A DNA stretch of 55,581 bases from an uncultured Sterolibacterium sp. Its GTDB lineage: Bacteria; Pseudomonadota; Gammaproteobacteria; Burkholderiales; Rhodocyclaceae. Positions within the stretch are counted from its first letter, which is position 1, and each line of letters begins with the position of its first letter. The translations under genes were made by a program, and so were the position numbers. The DNA lies in contig CAIYYX010000055.1 of assembly GCA_903930535.1 (NCBI GenBank), positions 1-55,581 of the forward strand. The letters run 5' to 3'. Of the stretch, positions 22,997 through 32,552 are shown one piece after another. Under the pieces are notes generated by a model. The model ran no database searches, was not told where the DNA came from, and saw only the letters and a program-made list of their open reading frames with translations.

Positions 22997-24966
22997 GTCG
23001 CTTCCAGCACGGTTTCTTTCAATGCCCTCCTGACTTCGGCGACGAGCGGAGCCCAATCTTCATCGTCTCCCTGGCGGAATAGGCGCATGAGTGCAGGATA
23101 CCATGGCGAATCCGCGCGGTCTTCCAGCCAGCGCCAGTCGCTTCTGTAGGCCGGCAAAAGCAGCCAGCATGCCTTGCCCAGTGCCCCTGCCAAGTGGGCG
23201 ACAGCGGAATCCACTGAGATCACGAGATCCATGTTTTCGACGATGGCTGCCGTATCGGAGAAGTCGGAAATGTCCGCACCCGGGTCAAACAACGGCTGTC
23301 CCGGCGGGGCGCCGTCCTTTTGCAGGCTGAAGAAGCGCACGCCGGGAACAGACCAGAGAGGCGACAGGACAGACAAGGAAGGCAGGGAGCGATGAGCGTC
23401 ATTATGGTGATGGACATTCCCTTGCCAAACCAGTCCGACATTGAACTGTCCTTTGGCTATGCGCGCCGACCATTGCCCGATGCGTTCGGCTGGAGCGCGC
23501 AGGTAAGGAATCCTGGCCGGAATGGTTTCCAGGCGGGTCTTGAAGTGGAGGGGAATGCTCAGAGGGAATGTCCAGTAGTCATGCGGCGCGGCAGCGATAT
23601 GGACTTCCTCGGCGCTGACTAGTGCATCGACGCCTTGCAGAGATTCCATTAGTGCCTTGAGCGGTTCCCGGCACATCAGGGTGATGCGGCTTGCGCCCTG
23701 TTCCTTGAGCAGGGGAACATAGCGGCAGAACTGGATTTGATCGCCGAAGCCTTGCTCCGAACATATCAGCAGGGATTTTCCTGCCAGGGCTTCTCCCCGC
23801 CATTGCGGGAAGTCGACCTTTGGGGCGGCGATGCCATTGTCGGGCAATCGGGGGTCGAAGCGTGCCTCGTGATAGGCCCAAGCCTCATCGAAGCGGGCCT
23901 GGCGAAGCAGCAGGAAGCCCAGGTTGAGGCGGGCGAGTTGATATTCCGCATCGAGCGCGAGGGCCTGCCTGAAGCATTGCTCGGCTTCTTTTTCCCTCTT
24001 GCGACTGACCAGCATGACGCCGAGATTGGAATGAAGTGCTGCGGAATCCGGGTCGAGGACAATCGCCTTGCCGTAGCAGGCTTCGGCTTCGTCCCAGCGC
24101 CGGAAACCGGCCAGCAGGTTGGCGAGGTTGGAATGGATTTTGGCGCTGCGGGGGGCGAGCGAGACAGCCAGGCGCTGGTGTTCCAGGGCTTCCTCCATGC
24201 GCTTCCCGTCTTCCAGCAAGAGCCCGAGATTGGTATGGGCTTGCGAATTGTCTGGGTCGAGCGCGATCGCCCGCCGGTAGCAGCGTTCCGCTTCGTCGTT
24301 CTGCCTTCTGCGTGCCAGAAGCATGCCGAGGTTGGAAAAGGCAGCCGCGTTTTCGGGGCCCAGACGGATCGTTTCCGCATAGCACTGCATGGCCTCTTCG
24401 TCCCGCCTCTGCTCCGCCAGCAGAACGCCGAGGTTGCAGAGTATTTCGCCATCTGCGGGACTGTCGGCGAGCGCCTGACGGTAGCATGTCTCCGCTTCCG
24501 CATGCCTATGCGCGCCCGTCAGAAGGACCCCCAGGTTGGTCAAAGCCCGTGAGTTGTGGGGATCCAGGGCAAGCACCCGGCGATAGCAGTCTTGCGCTTC
24601 TTCGCCGCGCTTTTCTCTGGCCAGCAGCAGGCCGAGGTTGTTCTGCGCTTCCGCATTCGTTGGATCCACGGCGATGGCCTGCCGGTAACTCTGTTCCGCT
24701 TCTGCTTCGCGGCCGAGTTTTCCCAGCAGAAGACCAAGGTTGTAATGCGCCTGTGCCGAATCGGGATCGGCGGCAATCGCCTGCCGCCAGAAATGCTCTG
24801 CCTGGACGTTTTCTCCCAGGCTCGCGGCACAGACACCCGCGAGGTTCAGGAGGGCGACATTCTTTGAGTCGGGTGCCAAACCCTTGGTGACAAACTCCAG
24901 CGCTTGCCGGGTATGTCCGCCTGCCAGCAAGAGCGCGACCTGTCCTGCCAACAGGTCACGCCGCAT
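22993..24966 (-). CDS. TPR protein with glycosyltransferase-like C-terminus
   Basis: The 657-aa protein begins with about eleven tandem tetratricopeptide repeats of 34 residues (residues 1-380; one unit reads AEQSYRQAIAVDPTNAEAQN). From residue 395 the C-terminus resembles the GT-B domain seen in TPR-linked sugar transferases and heptosyltransferases: LLICSEQGFGDQIQFCRYVP, then FNVGLVWQGNVHHHNDAHRS and VISVDSAVAHLAGALGKACW. Such proteins modify proteins or build surface glycans, with the TPR part binding the acceptor. The acceptor is unknown. It is followed by an HNH gene with a four-base overlap and preceded by a repeat-protein gene on the same strand. Confidence 0.82.
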   Translation of the reverse strand: MRRDLLAGQVALLLAGGHTRQALEFVTKGLAPDSKNVALLNLAGVCAASLGENVQAEHFWRQAIAADPDSAQAHYNLGLLLGKLGREAEAEQSYRQAIAVDPTNAEAQNNLGLLLAREKRGEEAQDCYRRVLALDPHNSRALTNLGVLLTGAHRHAEAETCYRQALADSPADGEILCNLGVLLAEQRRDEEAMQCYAETIRLGPENAAAFSNLGMLLARRRQNDEAERCYRRAIALDPDNSQAHTNLGLLLEDGKRMEEALEHQRLAVSLAPRSAKIHSNLANLLAGFRRWDEAEACYGKAIVLDPDSAALHSNLGVMLVSRKREKEAEQCFRQALALDAEYQLARLNLGFLLLRQARFDEAWAYHEARFDPRLPDNGIAAPKVDFPQWRGEALAGKSLLICSEQGFGDQIQFCRYVPLLKEQGASRITLMCREPLKALMESLQGVDALVSAEEVHIAAAPHDYWTFPLSIPLHFKTRLETIPARIPYLRAPAERIGQWSARIAKGQFNVGLVWQGNVHHHNDAHRSLPSLSVLSPLWSVPGVRFFSLQKDGAPPGQPLFDPGADISDFSDTAAIVENMDLVISVDSAVAHLAGALGKACWLLLPAYRSDWRWLEDRADSPWYPALMRLFRQGDDEDWAPLVAEVRRALKETVLEAT

Positions 24967-24970
24967 AGGC

Positions 24971-25624
24971 TTAAGTTGCCGAGACGCTCACGCTGGGGCC
25001 AACGGCGGGCGTTGCTGTCACTGCCGCAGCGCTGGCATAGCTGGCCGCGACGGTTTGCGGCTGGACGCTGTGATGGTGATGATGGACGGAGCCTTTGCCG
25101 GAAGACTTCAGGTCCTGCTCCAGCTTGGCGAGAATATCCTGTGCGGAGGTCGTATTGCCCGACAGGAGCGCTTGCTTCAGCGCATTGAGGTCAGAGCTGA
25201 CGGCACTGGCGGCCGTGCTTGCCGGAGCGGTCTCGGCGCCAGCCTGCATGGCCGAATAAAGCGCCTGCGCCTTGTCCAGTCCGTGGTGGTGGGCACGCTG
25301 GGGTCCCTGGCCTACGGCTGCCATGTCCTGCTGCAGTTTCGTGAAGGCGTCCTGGGACGAGGTCAGGTTTCCTGATTGCAGGGCCTGGCCAAGCGAAGAC
25401 CAGTCAGTGGCCAGGGAAATCGGCGTGGCCGTTGCGGCAGCACCCGTCGGGGAAGCATTGGGAGCAAGTTGCTGCAGCGCCGAAAAAGCCTGCTGGGCAC
25501 TGGACAGACTGCCCGCCTGCATGGCTTGAAAAAGCTGGTCGAAGTCCTGAAGAGCCTGCTGGGCGGAAGATTTCCAGCCGCCCTGACTGATGCCAGGATT
25601 AAGTGCAACATTGGACACAGACAT
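24971..25624 (-). CDS. Hypothetical Ala/Gln-rich internal-repeat protein
   Basis: The 217-aa protein holds three diverged copies of a helical unit of about 30 residues: DFDQLFQAMQAGSLSSAQQA, DWSSLGQALQSGNLTSSQDA and DLNALKQALLSGNTTSAQDI, each followed by F/ILxxLxQDL. A fourth short echo is KAQALYSAMQAG. Between units are histidine runs (AHHHGLD and VHHHHHSVQ) that could bind metal. There is no signal peptide and no known enzyme motif. It sits directly upstream of the TPR glycosyltransferase gene (4 bases apart), so it may be its acceptor or partner. I know no assigned function. Confidence 0.65.
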   Translation of the reverse strand: MSVSNVALNPGISQGGWKSSAQQALQDFDQLFQAMQAGSLSSAQQAFSALQQLAPNASPTGAAATATPISLATDWSSLGQALQSGNLTSSQDAFTKLQQDMAAVGQGPQRAHHHGLDKAQALYSAMQAGAETAPASTAASAVSSDLNALKQALLSGNTTSAQDILAKLEQDLKSSGKGSVHHHHHSVQPQTVAASYASAAAVTATPAVGPSVSVSAT

Positions 25625-25905
25625 GGTCGCCTCCTTAAGTTCATATTCGGATACTGCCCGGCAATCCTGTGCTTCTTTCCGGGCGGCAAAATCTGCCGTC
25701 GGAAGACGCCAGATGGCAAGAATCTGCCGCCAGGCGAGGTTTGCAGAGTGCTTCGCACCCGGTTTCTTGGTGCTTGCCTCCTCTATCGCAGTATTCGTGC
25801 CTGGAAATTTCTTCAGTCAAGCGGATGCACGGATTTGCAGAGGATGACATTCCGTCTCCCCGGTTGTATCTTGTCCATGATCCATGTGACTTTTAAAGGA
25901 AGGCC
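25625..25905. other. Intergenic between repeat-protein gene and thiolase fragment
   Basis: These 280 bases separate divergent genes. I see no gene. A partly repeated motif (gcaaaatctgccg near 25686 and gcaagaatctgccg near 25718) lies about 80 bases upstream of the repeat-protein gene and could be a regulatory site, but I cannot name it. Confidence 0.35.
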
Positions 25906-25923
25906 AGGGGGCTCAAGACCGAT

Positions 25924-26391
25924 GTGTATATCGCCGCACAGGCCATGACCACCGATGCTCCGAGCACCTTCCAGGCCCACGACATGATGCGCGTGGTCGG
26001 CTACGATATGGCGCGGCAGGCGGCAAGCCAGGTTTATGAGCAGGCAGGGATAGGGGCGGAGGACGTCGATGTCGTGGAACTGCATGACTGCTTCGCGCAA
26101 AACGAACTGATCAGCTATGAAGCGCTGGGTCTATGCCCGGAGGGCGGTGCCGAGAAGTTCGTCAGGGATGGCGACAACACTTACGGCGGCAAACTGGTCA
26201 CCAATCCTTCCGGGGGCTTGCTGTGCAAGGGCCACCCCTTGGGCGCCACGGGTCTGGCGCAATGTTTCGAACTGACCCGGCAATTGCGCGGCACGGCGCA
26301 GGCGCGCCAGGTCAGGGATGCGCGCATCGGCTTGCAGCACAATCTCGGATTAGGCGGCGCCTGCGTCGTCACCCTTTACCGTTCCACCTGA
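25924..26391 (+). pseudogene. SCP2-type thiolase, 5'-truncated
   Basis: The frame encodes only the C-terminal 155 residues of a lipid-transfer (SCP-x type) thiolase: [20 protein letters not shown], then [20 protein letters not shown] with the catalytic GHP histidine, and [14 protein letters not shown] with the C-terminal cysteine motif. The N-terminal half with the nucleophilic cysteine is absent, and upstream sequence shows no trace of it beyond about 25905. The product could not carry out thiolysis alone. It heads an acyl-CoA gene run whose next gene starts 10 bases later. Confidence 0.85.
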
Positions 26392-26401
26392 GCCGGCAGC
26401 G

Positions 26402-26848
26402 ATGATAGACAGGAAGCATGTCGGCAGGGTTTTTCCGCCCTATAAGGTGGCGGTGGAGAAGGGCCGGCTGCGTTTTTTTGCCAAGGTGATCGGCGAGACA
26501 AACCCGGTCTATAGCGACGAGGCGGCGGCCAAGGCCGCGGGCTACCGTTCCCTGCCGGTTCCCCCGACCTTTCTGTTCAGCCTGGAAATGGATGTGGCCG
26601 ATCCCCTGGCCTGGATCAGGGAACTGGGTATCGCGCTGCCGCATCTCCTGCACGGCGAGCAGTCATTCACTTACCACGCGCCGGTCTGCGCCGGCGATGT
26701 GCTGAGCTTCGCGGCGAAGATTGCCGACATCTACGAGAAGAGAAACAGCGCGCTCGAGTTCGTGGTCAGGCAGACGCGGGTGAGCAATCAGGATGGCGAG
26801 CATGTCGCCGATCTTCGCAGCGTCATCATCAGCAGGGCCATCGCATGA
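26402..26848 (+). CDS. MaoC-like dehydratase, N-terminal (FAS1_DH) type
   Basis: The 148-aa protein has a single hot-dog fold of the N-terminal MaoC/FAS1_DH type: FFAKVIGETNPVYSDEAAAK, then PPTFLFSLEMD and LLHGEQSFTYHAPVCAGDVL. Such proteins pair with a catalytic MaoC subunit to form a two-part enoyl-CoA hydratase for bulky substrates, notably steroid side-chain intermediates in actinobacteria and steroid-degrading proteobacteria. The next gene (overlap of four bases) supplies the catalytic half. The substrate is inferred from the racemase and SDR genes downstream. Confidence 0.85.
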   Translation: MIDRKHVGRVFPPYKVAVEKGRLRFFAKVIGETNPVYSDEAAAKAAGYRSLPVPPTFLFSLEMDVADPLAWIRELGIALPHLLHGEQSFTYHAPVCAGDVLSFAAKIADIYEKRNSALEFVVRQTRVSNQDGEHVADLRSVIISRAIA

Positions 26849-27261
26849 GGAAACTGGATTACGCCAATGTCGCGATCGGGCAGATGCTGCCGGAGCTCAA
26901 GCTTTCCCCCATTAGCCGGACCACGCTGGCGCTGTTTGCCGGCGCCTCGGGCGATCACAACCCGATCCATATCGACAGCGATTTCGCCCGCCAGGCCGGC
27001 ATGCCCGACGTGTTCGCCCACGGCATGCTGTCCATGGCCTATCTCGGCCGCATGCTCACCGACTGGGTGCCGCAGCAGTGCCTTCGCGAGTTTAATAGCC
27101 GTTTTTCCGCGCTCGCCCATCTGGGCAATGTCCTCATCTGCAGCGGCAAGGTGGTGGCCAAGTACGAAGAGGGCGGCGAAAAACTCGTCAAGGTCGAAAT
27201 CCAGAGTACCGATCAATTTGGCGAAGTGAAAGTCCTGGGCGAAGCCTTGGTCGCCCTCTGA
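26845..27261 (+). CDS. MaoC-family enoyl-CoA hydratase, catalytic subunit
   Basis: The 138-aa protein contains the R-specific hydratase 2 motif: LFAGASGDHNPIHIDSDFAR, with the catalytic Asp and His in GDHNPIH, and FAHGMLSMAYLGRML. It would hydrate trans-2-enoyl-CoA to 3-hydroxyacyl-CoA. It overlaps the preceding FAS1_DH-type gene (ATGA), which suggests a heteromeric enzyme, and lies 10 bases before the SDR gene that would oxidise its product. Confidence 0.88.
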   Translation: MRKLDYANVAIGQMLPELKLSPISRTTLALFAGASGDHNPIHIDSDFARQAGMPDVFAHGMLSMAYLGRMLTDWVPQQCLREFNSRFSALAHLGNVLICSGKVVAKYEEGGEKLVKVEIQSTDQFGEVKVLGEALVAL

Positions 27262-27271
27262 AAGGAAGAAA

Positions 27272-28098
27272 ATGAAAAAGCTGGAAGGAAAAGTGGCGCT
27301 GGTCTCCGGTTCGGGCAGGGGCATAGGGCGGGCCATCGCCCTGAAACTGGCTAGCGAAGGAGCAAGCGTCGTGGTCAATGATCTCGATGCCGATCCGGCT
27401 GCGGAAGTGGTGGAGATGATTCGCAAGTCGGGGGGAGAGGCCGTCGCTTGCGCCGGCAATGTTACCGCCAGCGAATTCCCGGAGCGCTTCGTCAGGACGG
27501 CGCTCGACCATTACCGGGGACTGGACACATCGTCAATAACGCCGGTTATACCTGGGACAGCGTCATCCAGAAAATGACCGACGAGCAGTGGTACGCCATC
27601 CTGGATGTCCATCTGACCGCGCCGTTTCGCATACTGCGCGCCGCGCAACCGTACTTCCGCACTGCCAGCAAGGCCGAGGCCGAGGCCGGCAAGGAGGTGT
27701 TCCGCAAGGTCGTGAATATCTCCTCGGTGGCCGGACTGGGCGGCAATGCCGGACAGGTGAACTATTCGGCGGCAAAGGCCGGCATCGTCGGCTTGACCAT
27801 GACGCTGGCCAAGGAGTGGGGCCGCATGAAGGTCAATGTGAACTGCGTCGCCTTCGGCTATATCAAGACCCGCCTGACCGAGGCGACGGCAGACGCCAAT
27901 GCCTCGATCAATATCGAGGGCAGGGACATCAAGGTCGGTCTCAATCCCGACCTGGCCAGGATGCTGGAGCGCTCAATTCCGCTTGGCCGCGGCGGCACGC
28001 CTGAGGAGGCTGCCGATGCGGTGTATATGCTGTGCTCACCGGAATCGAATTATCTCAGCGGCCAGACCGTCATCTGCGGCGGCGGCATCACAATCTAG
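27272..28098 (+). pseudogene. SDR 3-hydroxyacyl-CoA dehydrogenase, frameshifted
   Basis: Two frames form one short-chain dehydrogenase of about 275 aa. The first (27272-27525) holds the cofactor motif KVALVSGSGRGIGRAIALKL. The second, from about 27530, holds VNNAGYTWDSVIQKMTDEQW, the catalytic ISSVAGLGGNAGQVNYSAAK (Ser...Tyr-x3-Lys) and the C-terminus GQTVICGGGITI. The shift is at gactggacacatcgtcaat, where one base is missing from the expected coding for LDIIVNNAG. The gene is either a recent pseudogene or a sequencing error. Otherwise it would be the 3-hydroxyacyl-CoA dehydrogenase of this cluster. Confidence 0.85.
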
Positions 28099-28116
28099 CA
28101 AATCTGGGGGAATGGC

Positions 28117-29268
28117 ATGTCAGGACCGTTAGCGGGGCTGCGCATCGTGGAAATGGTGGGGCTGGGTCCCGGCCCTTTTTGCGCCATGATGTTCGCCGAC
28201 ATGGGCGCAGAGGTGATACGCATCGACCAGAAGAGGAAGACCGGGAGTCACCCGGTTTTCCCTGAATTCAACACCAAGTATGACGTCCTGGCGCGCAGCC
28301 GGCGTTCTCTCGCGCTTGATCTCAAGAATCCCGAGGGCGTCAGAGCGGCGCTGCAACTGATAGGGCAGGCCGACGCCTTGATCGAGGGCTACCGTCCCGG
28401 GGTGATGGAGCGCCTGGGTCTCGGTCCGGATGTCTGCCTCACGCAGAACCCCAGACTGGTTTTCGGCCGCATGACCGGTTGGGGACAGGGCGGCCCCTTG
28501 GCCGCCGCCGCCGGCCACGACCTCAATTACATCGCCTTGAGCGGCGCACTCCACGCCATGGGTCGCGCCGATGAACCGCCGGCGCCGCCCTTGAACCTGG
28601 TCGGCGATTTCGGCGGCGGCGCGATGCTGCTGGCCTTCGGCATCATGTGCGCGCTGTTCGAAGTTCGCAATTCCGGCAAGGGCCAGGTCGTCGATGCCGC
28701 CATGACGGATGGCGCGGCCCTGCTCGCGGCGCAGATTTACGGCTTGAAGTCGGGTGGCTTTTGGCGCAACAAGCGTTCAAGCAACTTGCTCGATGGTGGT
28801 GCCCACTTCTACGACACCTATGCCTGCGCCGACGGCAAGTTCGTTTCCCTGGGCGCGATCGAGCCGCAGTTCTATGAGCGTTTTCTGAACATTTGCAAAA
28901 TAGACGATCCGGCGTTTCATGCGCAGATGGAGCAAAAGCAATGGCCGGAATTGAAGCGCAAGCTCGCTGCCCATTTCAAGACCAGGACACGCGCAGAATG
29001 GTGTGCGCTGATGGAGGGAACGGATGTCTGCTTCGCCCCGGTGCTGGATCTCGATGAGGCGCCGGAACATCCCCATAACCGCGCGCGCCGGACATTCCTT
29101 GATTTGGACGGTGTGATGCAGCCGGCCCCCGCTCCCCGTTTCAGCCGCACCCCGGCAAACATCCAGGGGCCGCCGGCAAGATGCGGCGAGCACGGCGAGG
29201 CCATTCTTCATGATTGGGGTTTCGGTGCGGAGCAAATTGAGGCATTGAAAAAAAGCGGCGCGATATAG
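28117..29268 (+). CDS. CaiB/BaiF-family enzyme, alpha-methylacyl-CoA racemase-like
   Basis: The 383-aa protein is a class III CoA-transferase family member. The start [20 protein letters not shown], the segment [20 protein letters not shown] and then [14 protein letters not shown] match alpha-methylacyl-CoA racemases, with the catalytic His in [11 protein letters not shown] and Asp in VGDFGGG. These enzymes interconvert 2R and 2S methylacyl-CoAs so that branched or sterol side chains can enter beta-oxidation. A GGGGGAATGGC site precedes the ATG. With the MaoC pair and SDR it suggests degradation of a methyl-branched side chain. CoA transferase activity remains possible. Confidence 0.87.
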   Translation: MSGPLAGLRIVEMVGLGPGPFCAMMFADMGAEVIRIDQKRKTGSHPVFPEFNTKYDVLARSRRSLALDLKNPEGVRAALQLIGQADALIEGYRPGVMERLGLGPDVCLTQNPRLVFGRMTGWGQGGPLAAAAGHDLNYIALSGALHAMGRADEPPAPPLNLVGDFGGGAMLLAFGIMCALFEVRNSGKGQVVDAAMTDGAALLAAQIYGLKSGGFWRNKRSSNLLDGGAHFYDTYACADGKFVSLGAIEPQFYERFLNICKIDDPAFHAQMEQKQWPELKRKLAAHFKTRTRAEWCALMEGTDVCFAPVLDLDEAPEHPHNRARRTFLDLDGVMQPAPAPRFSRTPANIQGPPARCGEHGEAILHDWGFGAEQIEALKKSGAI

Positions 29269-29320
29269 GAGTCTCCAGCGTTGTATACTTCTTGAATTGA
29301 TGACTCTCCAGGATTTTCCC

Positions 29321-30364
29321 ATGGAAAGAAATAGCCGTCTGCCCATCGCCGCCTGGCTCTTCTTATGCTGTTTCCTGGTCTTTGCTACCCTGGTCGTGGG
29401 CGGCGTGACGCGCCTGACCCATTCCGGTCTTTCCATCGTCGAATGGCAGCCTCTCGTCGGCACGGTTCCACCGATCACCCAGGCAGACTGGCAGGATGTC
29501 TTCGGAAAATACCAGCAGACGCCTGAGTATCAGAAGGTCAATCACAAGATGAGCCTGGAGGAGTTCAAGCCCATTTTCTGGTGGGAATATGCTCACCGCG
29601 TGCTCGGCCGTGGCATAGGCATGGTGTTCCTGCTGCCCTTCCTGTATTTCCTGGCGCGCCGGCGCATCGATCCTGAACTCGCGCCCAAACTGGCGGGAAT
29701 CTTCGTGCTCGGCGCGCTGCAGGGCGCGATGGGCTGGTATATGGTGAAAAGCGGGTTGGTGGACGACCCGCGGGTCAGCCAGTATCGGCTGACGGCGCAT
29801 CTGGGTCTGGCCTTTGTCATTTTCGCCGCCATGTTCTGGGTCGCACTCGGGGTACTGGGCGAACGCGAGAGTTCGCAATCGCAACGCGGCCATGAAAGGC
29901 TGCGCTCGCTGCGGCGCCTCGCCGCCTGGCTGGCCCTGCTGGTATTTGTCATGGTGCTCTCGGGCGGCTTCGTCGCCGGTCTGCACGCCGGCCTTGCCTA
30001 CAACTCCTTTCCCTTGATGCACGGTGATTTCGTGCCGCCGGATATGTTCGCGTTGGCTCCCTGGTTCTCGAATTTCTTCGATAATCCTTCTGCGGCGCAA
30101 TTCGACCACCGCCTGATGGCATGGCTGCTCATCCTGCTGGTGCCGTATTTCTGGTGGCAGTCGCGCCGCACGGCATTGAGCAATGAGGTGCGATGGGCGA
30201 GCCATTTGCTGTTACTGGTGTTCGCACTGCAGATAGCTTTGGGCATTGCCACCTTGCTGCTCGCGGTACCGGTGGTGCTTGCCGCCCTTCATCAGGCTGG
30301 TGCCATGGTGCTGTTCGCAACCCTGCTCTGGCTCAATCATGAGCTACGGCTCAGGTCTAGTTAA
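29321..30364 (+). CDS. ctaA: Heme A synthase (COX15/CtaA family)
   Basis: The 347-aa inner-membrane protein converts heme O to heme A for cytochrome c oxidase. Eight hydrophobic segments are visible. Conserved histidine-containing motifs are GGVTRLTHSGLSIVEWQP near residue 33, FWWEYAHRVLGRGIGMVF near 88, and in the second half SGGFVAGLHAGLAYNSFPLM, QFDHRLMAWLL and LAALHQAGAMVLFATLLW. This is the COX15 (type 2) form found in proteobacteria. I prefer the ATG at 29321 because AGGA lies 7 bases upstream. ATG 29300 and TTG 29297 are in frame. A clear terminator follows. Confidence 0.93.
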   Translation: MERNSRLPIAAWLFLCCFLVFATLVVGGVTRLTHSGLSIVEWQPLVGTVPPITQADWQDVFGKYQQTPEYQKVNHKMSLEEFKPIFWWEYAHRVLGRGIGMVFLLPFLYFLARRRIDPELAPKLAGIFVLGALQGAMGWYMVKSGLVDDPRVSQYRLTAHLGLAFVIFAAMFWVALGVLGERESSQSQRGHERLRSLRRLAAWLALLVFVMVLSGGFVAGLHAGLAYNSFPLMHGDFVPPDMFALAPWFSNFFDNPSAAQFDHRLMAWLLILLVPYFWWQSRRTALSNEVRWASHLLLLVFALQIALGIATLLLAVPVVLAALHQAGAMVLFATLLWLNHELRLRSS

Positions 30365-30377
30365 AAGCGAGACATAA

Positions 30378-30402
30378 AAAACCCGCCGTCTGGCGGGTTT
30401 TG
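30378..30402 (+). terminator. Rho-independent terminator after ctaA
   Basis: The stem AAACCCGCC / GGCGGGTTT with a four-base loop (GTCT) is followed by T residues. A-runs on the other side make it usable for the convergent panD transcript too. Confidence 0.88.
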
Positions 30403-30419
30403 CTGAGGCTGACTTAAGG

Positions 30420-30800
30420 TCAGGCTGCTTGCACCGGAATTTTGTTGCTCTTGTTGGTGATGCGGTTCCTGGCATCGACATAGACCAGATCGGGCTGGAA
30501 TCTGGCGAGTTCGATTTCATTGTAGCTGGCAAATGTGGCGATGATCAGGAGGTCACCGGGAGAGGCCTTCCTCGCCGCTGCACCATTCACGGAAATCGTG
30601 CCGCTGTTCCGCTCGGCGGCGATGGCGTAGGTGGTGAAGCGTTCGCCATTGTCGATGTTCCAGATTTCGATCTGCTGGTATTCCTTGATGTCCGCGGCAT
30701 CGAGCAGAGTCTGGTCGATGGCGCAGGAACCCTCATAGTGCAGTTCGGCCTGCGTGACCGTGACGCGGTGAATCTTGGACTTCAACATAGTGCGTTGCAT
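30420..30800 (-). CDS. panD: Aspartate 1-decarboxylase
   Basis: The 126-aa proenzyme makes beta-alanine for pantothenate. The start [20 protein letters not shown] is canonical, and YEGSCAID holds the Gly-Ser bond (residues 24-25) that self-cleaves to give the pyruvoyl group. [20 protein letters not shown] and the segment ending YNEIE are also family-typical. The frame extends 7 codons upstream (MHEKGIA), but AAGGAAT before the ATG at 30800 fixes the start. It is the last gene of a long minus-strand operon including panC and panB. Confidence 0.95.
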   Translation of the reverse strand: MQRTMLKSKIHRVTVTQAELHYEGSCAIDQTLLDAADIKEYQQIEIWNIDNGERFTTYAIAAERNSGTISVNGAAARKASPGDLLIIATFASYNEIELARFQPDLVYVDARNRITNKSNKIPVQAA

Positions 30801-30900
30801 TGCAATTCCTTTCTCATGCAAAGGCCGGCAATCTCGAGGAAAAAAAAGATCCCCAAGGGTTCGCTTCTAGCCACAGCCGGCATGAGCGCATCGCGGTGGC

Positions 30901-31722
30901 CTAAACTTCCAAGTTGTCGATCAGGCGCGTGCTCCCCAGGAGTGCCGCGCCCAGAACAACCAGCTCGGAATCGTGAGCGGTGGGTAATTGTAAATCAATT
31001 TTTTTACGCACTGCAACATAGTTTGGAATCCAGCCCCTGGCGCGGAGTTCAGACATGGCCTGATCCTCAAGCCGCGCAAAATCACGCTCTCCGGCCAGGA
31101 ATTCCCGTCTGACCCCGTCCAGCAGGCGCTTCAGGTAAGGCGCCTCGGCGCGTTCTGCCTGGGAAAGATAGCCATTGCGCGAAGACAGCGCCAGTCCGTC
31201 CGCGGCGCGCACCGTCTCACCGGCCACGATTTCTATGGCCAGATTGAACTCGCGCACCATATTCCTTATGACCATCAACTGCTGATAGTCCTTCTTGCCG
31301 AACAGGGCGACCTGCGGCGAGACGATGTTGAAAAGCTTCAGGACCACGGTGGCGACGCCGCGAAAATGGCCGGGCCGGAACTCGCCGTCGAGGATGCCGG
31401 CTTGCGCTGGCGGCGGCTCGACATGATACTGCTGAGGCGTTGGATACATCTCCGCCTCATCGGGCGCGAAGAGATGGGCGACGCCGGCAGCTTCCAGCTT
31501 TTCGCAGTCTGCCTCGAAGGTGCGCGGGTACTTCTCGAAATCATCCGTGGGGCGAAACTGCAGGCGGTTTACGAATATCGTCGCAACGACTTTGTCGGCT
31601 AGCTCGCCTGCCTGTTTCATCAGGGCGATGTGGCCTTCATGGAGATTGCCCATGGTCGGCACCAAGGCAATCCTTTCCTGCAGCGCGCTGCGCAGGCTTC
31701 TGATGGTGGCGTGAATCTGCAT
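30901..31722 (-). CDS. panC: Pantothenate synthetase
   Basis: The 273-aa enzyme joins pantoate and beta-alanine using ATP. The HxGH motif is in [20 protein letters not shown] (near residue 24). [40 protein letters not shown] and [19 protein letters not shown] (a KMSKS-equivalent loop) are also present. The start at 31722 ([14 protein letters not shown]) fits family length. It follows panB by 8 bases on the minus strand. Confidence 0.95.
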   Translation of the reverse strand: MQIHATIRSLRSALQERIALVPTMGNLHEGHIALMKQAGELADKVVATIFVNRLQFRPTDDFEKYPRTFEADCEKLEAAGVAHLFAPDEAEMYPTPQQYHVEPPPAQAGILDGEFRPGHFRGVATVVLKLFNIVSPQVALFGKKDYQQLMVIRNMVREFNLAIEIVAGETVRAADGLALSSRNGYLSQAERAEAPYLKRLLDGVRREFLAGERDFARLEDQAMSELRARGWIPNYVAVRKKIDLQLPTAHDSELVVLGAALLGSTRLIDNLEV

Positions 31723-31730
31723 CGTGCGAC

Positions 31731-32543
31731 TCAATAACAATGCTCTGCCGTGGGGAAGCTGCCGTCCTTCACTGCCGCGACATAGGCTGATACGGCGGCA
31801 TCGATGCTCGGGGCTCCCACCAGGAAGTTCTTCACGAAGCGCGCCGTCTTTCCCGGGTAGATGCCGAGCATGTCATGAAGGACCAGCACCTGTCCCGAGC
31901 AGCCTGGACCGGCGCCGATGCCAATGGTGGGAATGGCCAGCATCTCGGTCAGTTCGGTGCCCAGCTTGGCGGGAATCATTTCTATCAGCAGCATGGCGCC
32001 CCCCGCCTGCTGCAGGGCCAGTGCGTCTTCCTTCAGGCGCTGCCCGCCTTCGGCGTCCTTGCCTTGTACCCGGTAGCCGCCTAGCGCATGCACGGACTGG
32101 GGGGTGAGACCGATATGCGCCCAGACCGGTATGCCGCGCTCGGTCAGGAACCGCACGGTGTCGGCCATGACGGCGCCGCCCTCCAACTTCACCATTTGGG
32201 CGCCTGCGGCCATCAGCCGGCAGGCGCTCCGCAGCGCCTGCTCGGGACTCTCCTGATAGGACCCCCAGGGCATGTCGCTGGCGACGAAAGCGCGTTTTGT
32301 GCCGCGTGAAACGCACTCGGTGTGATAAATCATCTGCTCCAGGGTGACGGGCAGGGTGGTCGTGTGGCCCTGCAGGACATTGCCCAGGGAATCGCCGATC
32401 AGGATGATGTCCATGCCGCAGCGGTCGAGCAGGGCAGCGAAGCTCGCGTCATAGCCGGTCAGGGTGGCGATGCGCTCCCCGGCCTTGTACATGCGCATGA
32501 GTTCAGTCAGCGTCACCGGCTTTTCATTGGCAAGATAGCTCAT
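31731..32543 (-). CDS. panB: 3-methyl-2-oxobutanoate hydroxymethyltransferase
   Basis: The 270-aa enzyme makes ketopantoate from 2-oxoisovalerate and methylene-tetrahydrofolate. Family motifs are [80 protein letters not shown] and [20 protein letters not shown], containing the metal-binding Asp and Glu residues of the barrel. Length is typical. It sits between a DUF486 gene and panC in one operon. Confidence 0.96.
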   Translation of the reverse strand: MSYLANEKPVTLTELMRMYKAGERIATLTGYDASFAALLDRCGMDIILIGDSLGNVLQGHTTTLPVTLEQMIYHTECVSRGTKRAFVASDMPWGSYQESPEQALRSACRLMAAGAQMVKLEGGAVMADTVRFLTERGIPVWAHIGLTPQSVHALGGYRVQGKDAEGGQRLKEDALALQQAGGAMLLIEMIPAKLGTELTEMLAIPTIGIGAGPGCSGQVLVLHDMLGIYPGKTARFVKNFLVGAPSIDAAVSAYVAAVKDGSFPTAEHCY

Positions 32544-32552
32544 GGGACACCT

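Noticed and set aside
25700-25760. Sigma-54 promoter for the repeat-protein operon
   Set aside because: A GG...GC pair is present on the minus strand, but the spacing is 12 bases rather than 10.
29363-30205. Minus-strand frame of 280 codons opposite ctaA
   Set aside because: It is an antisense shadow of the heme A synthase gene with no domain features.
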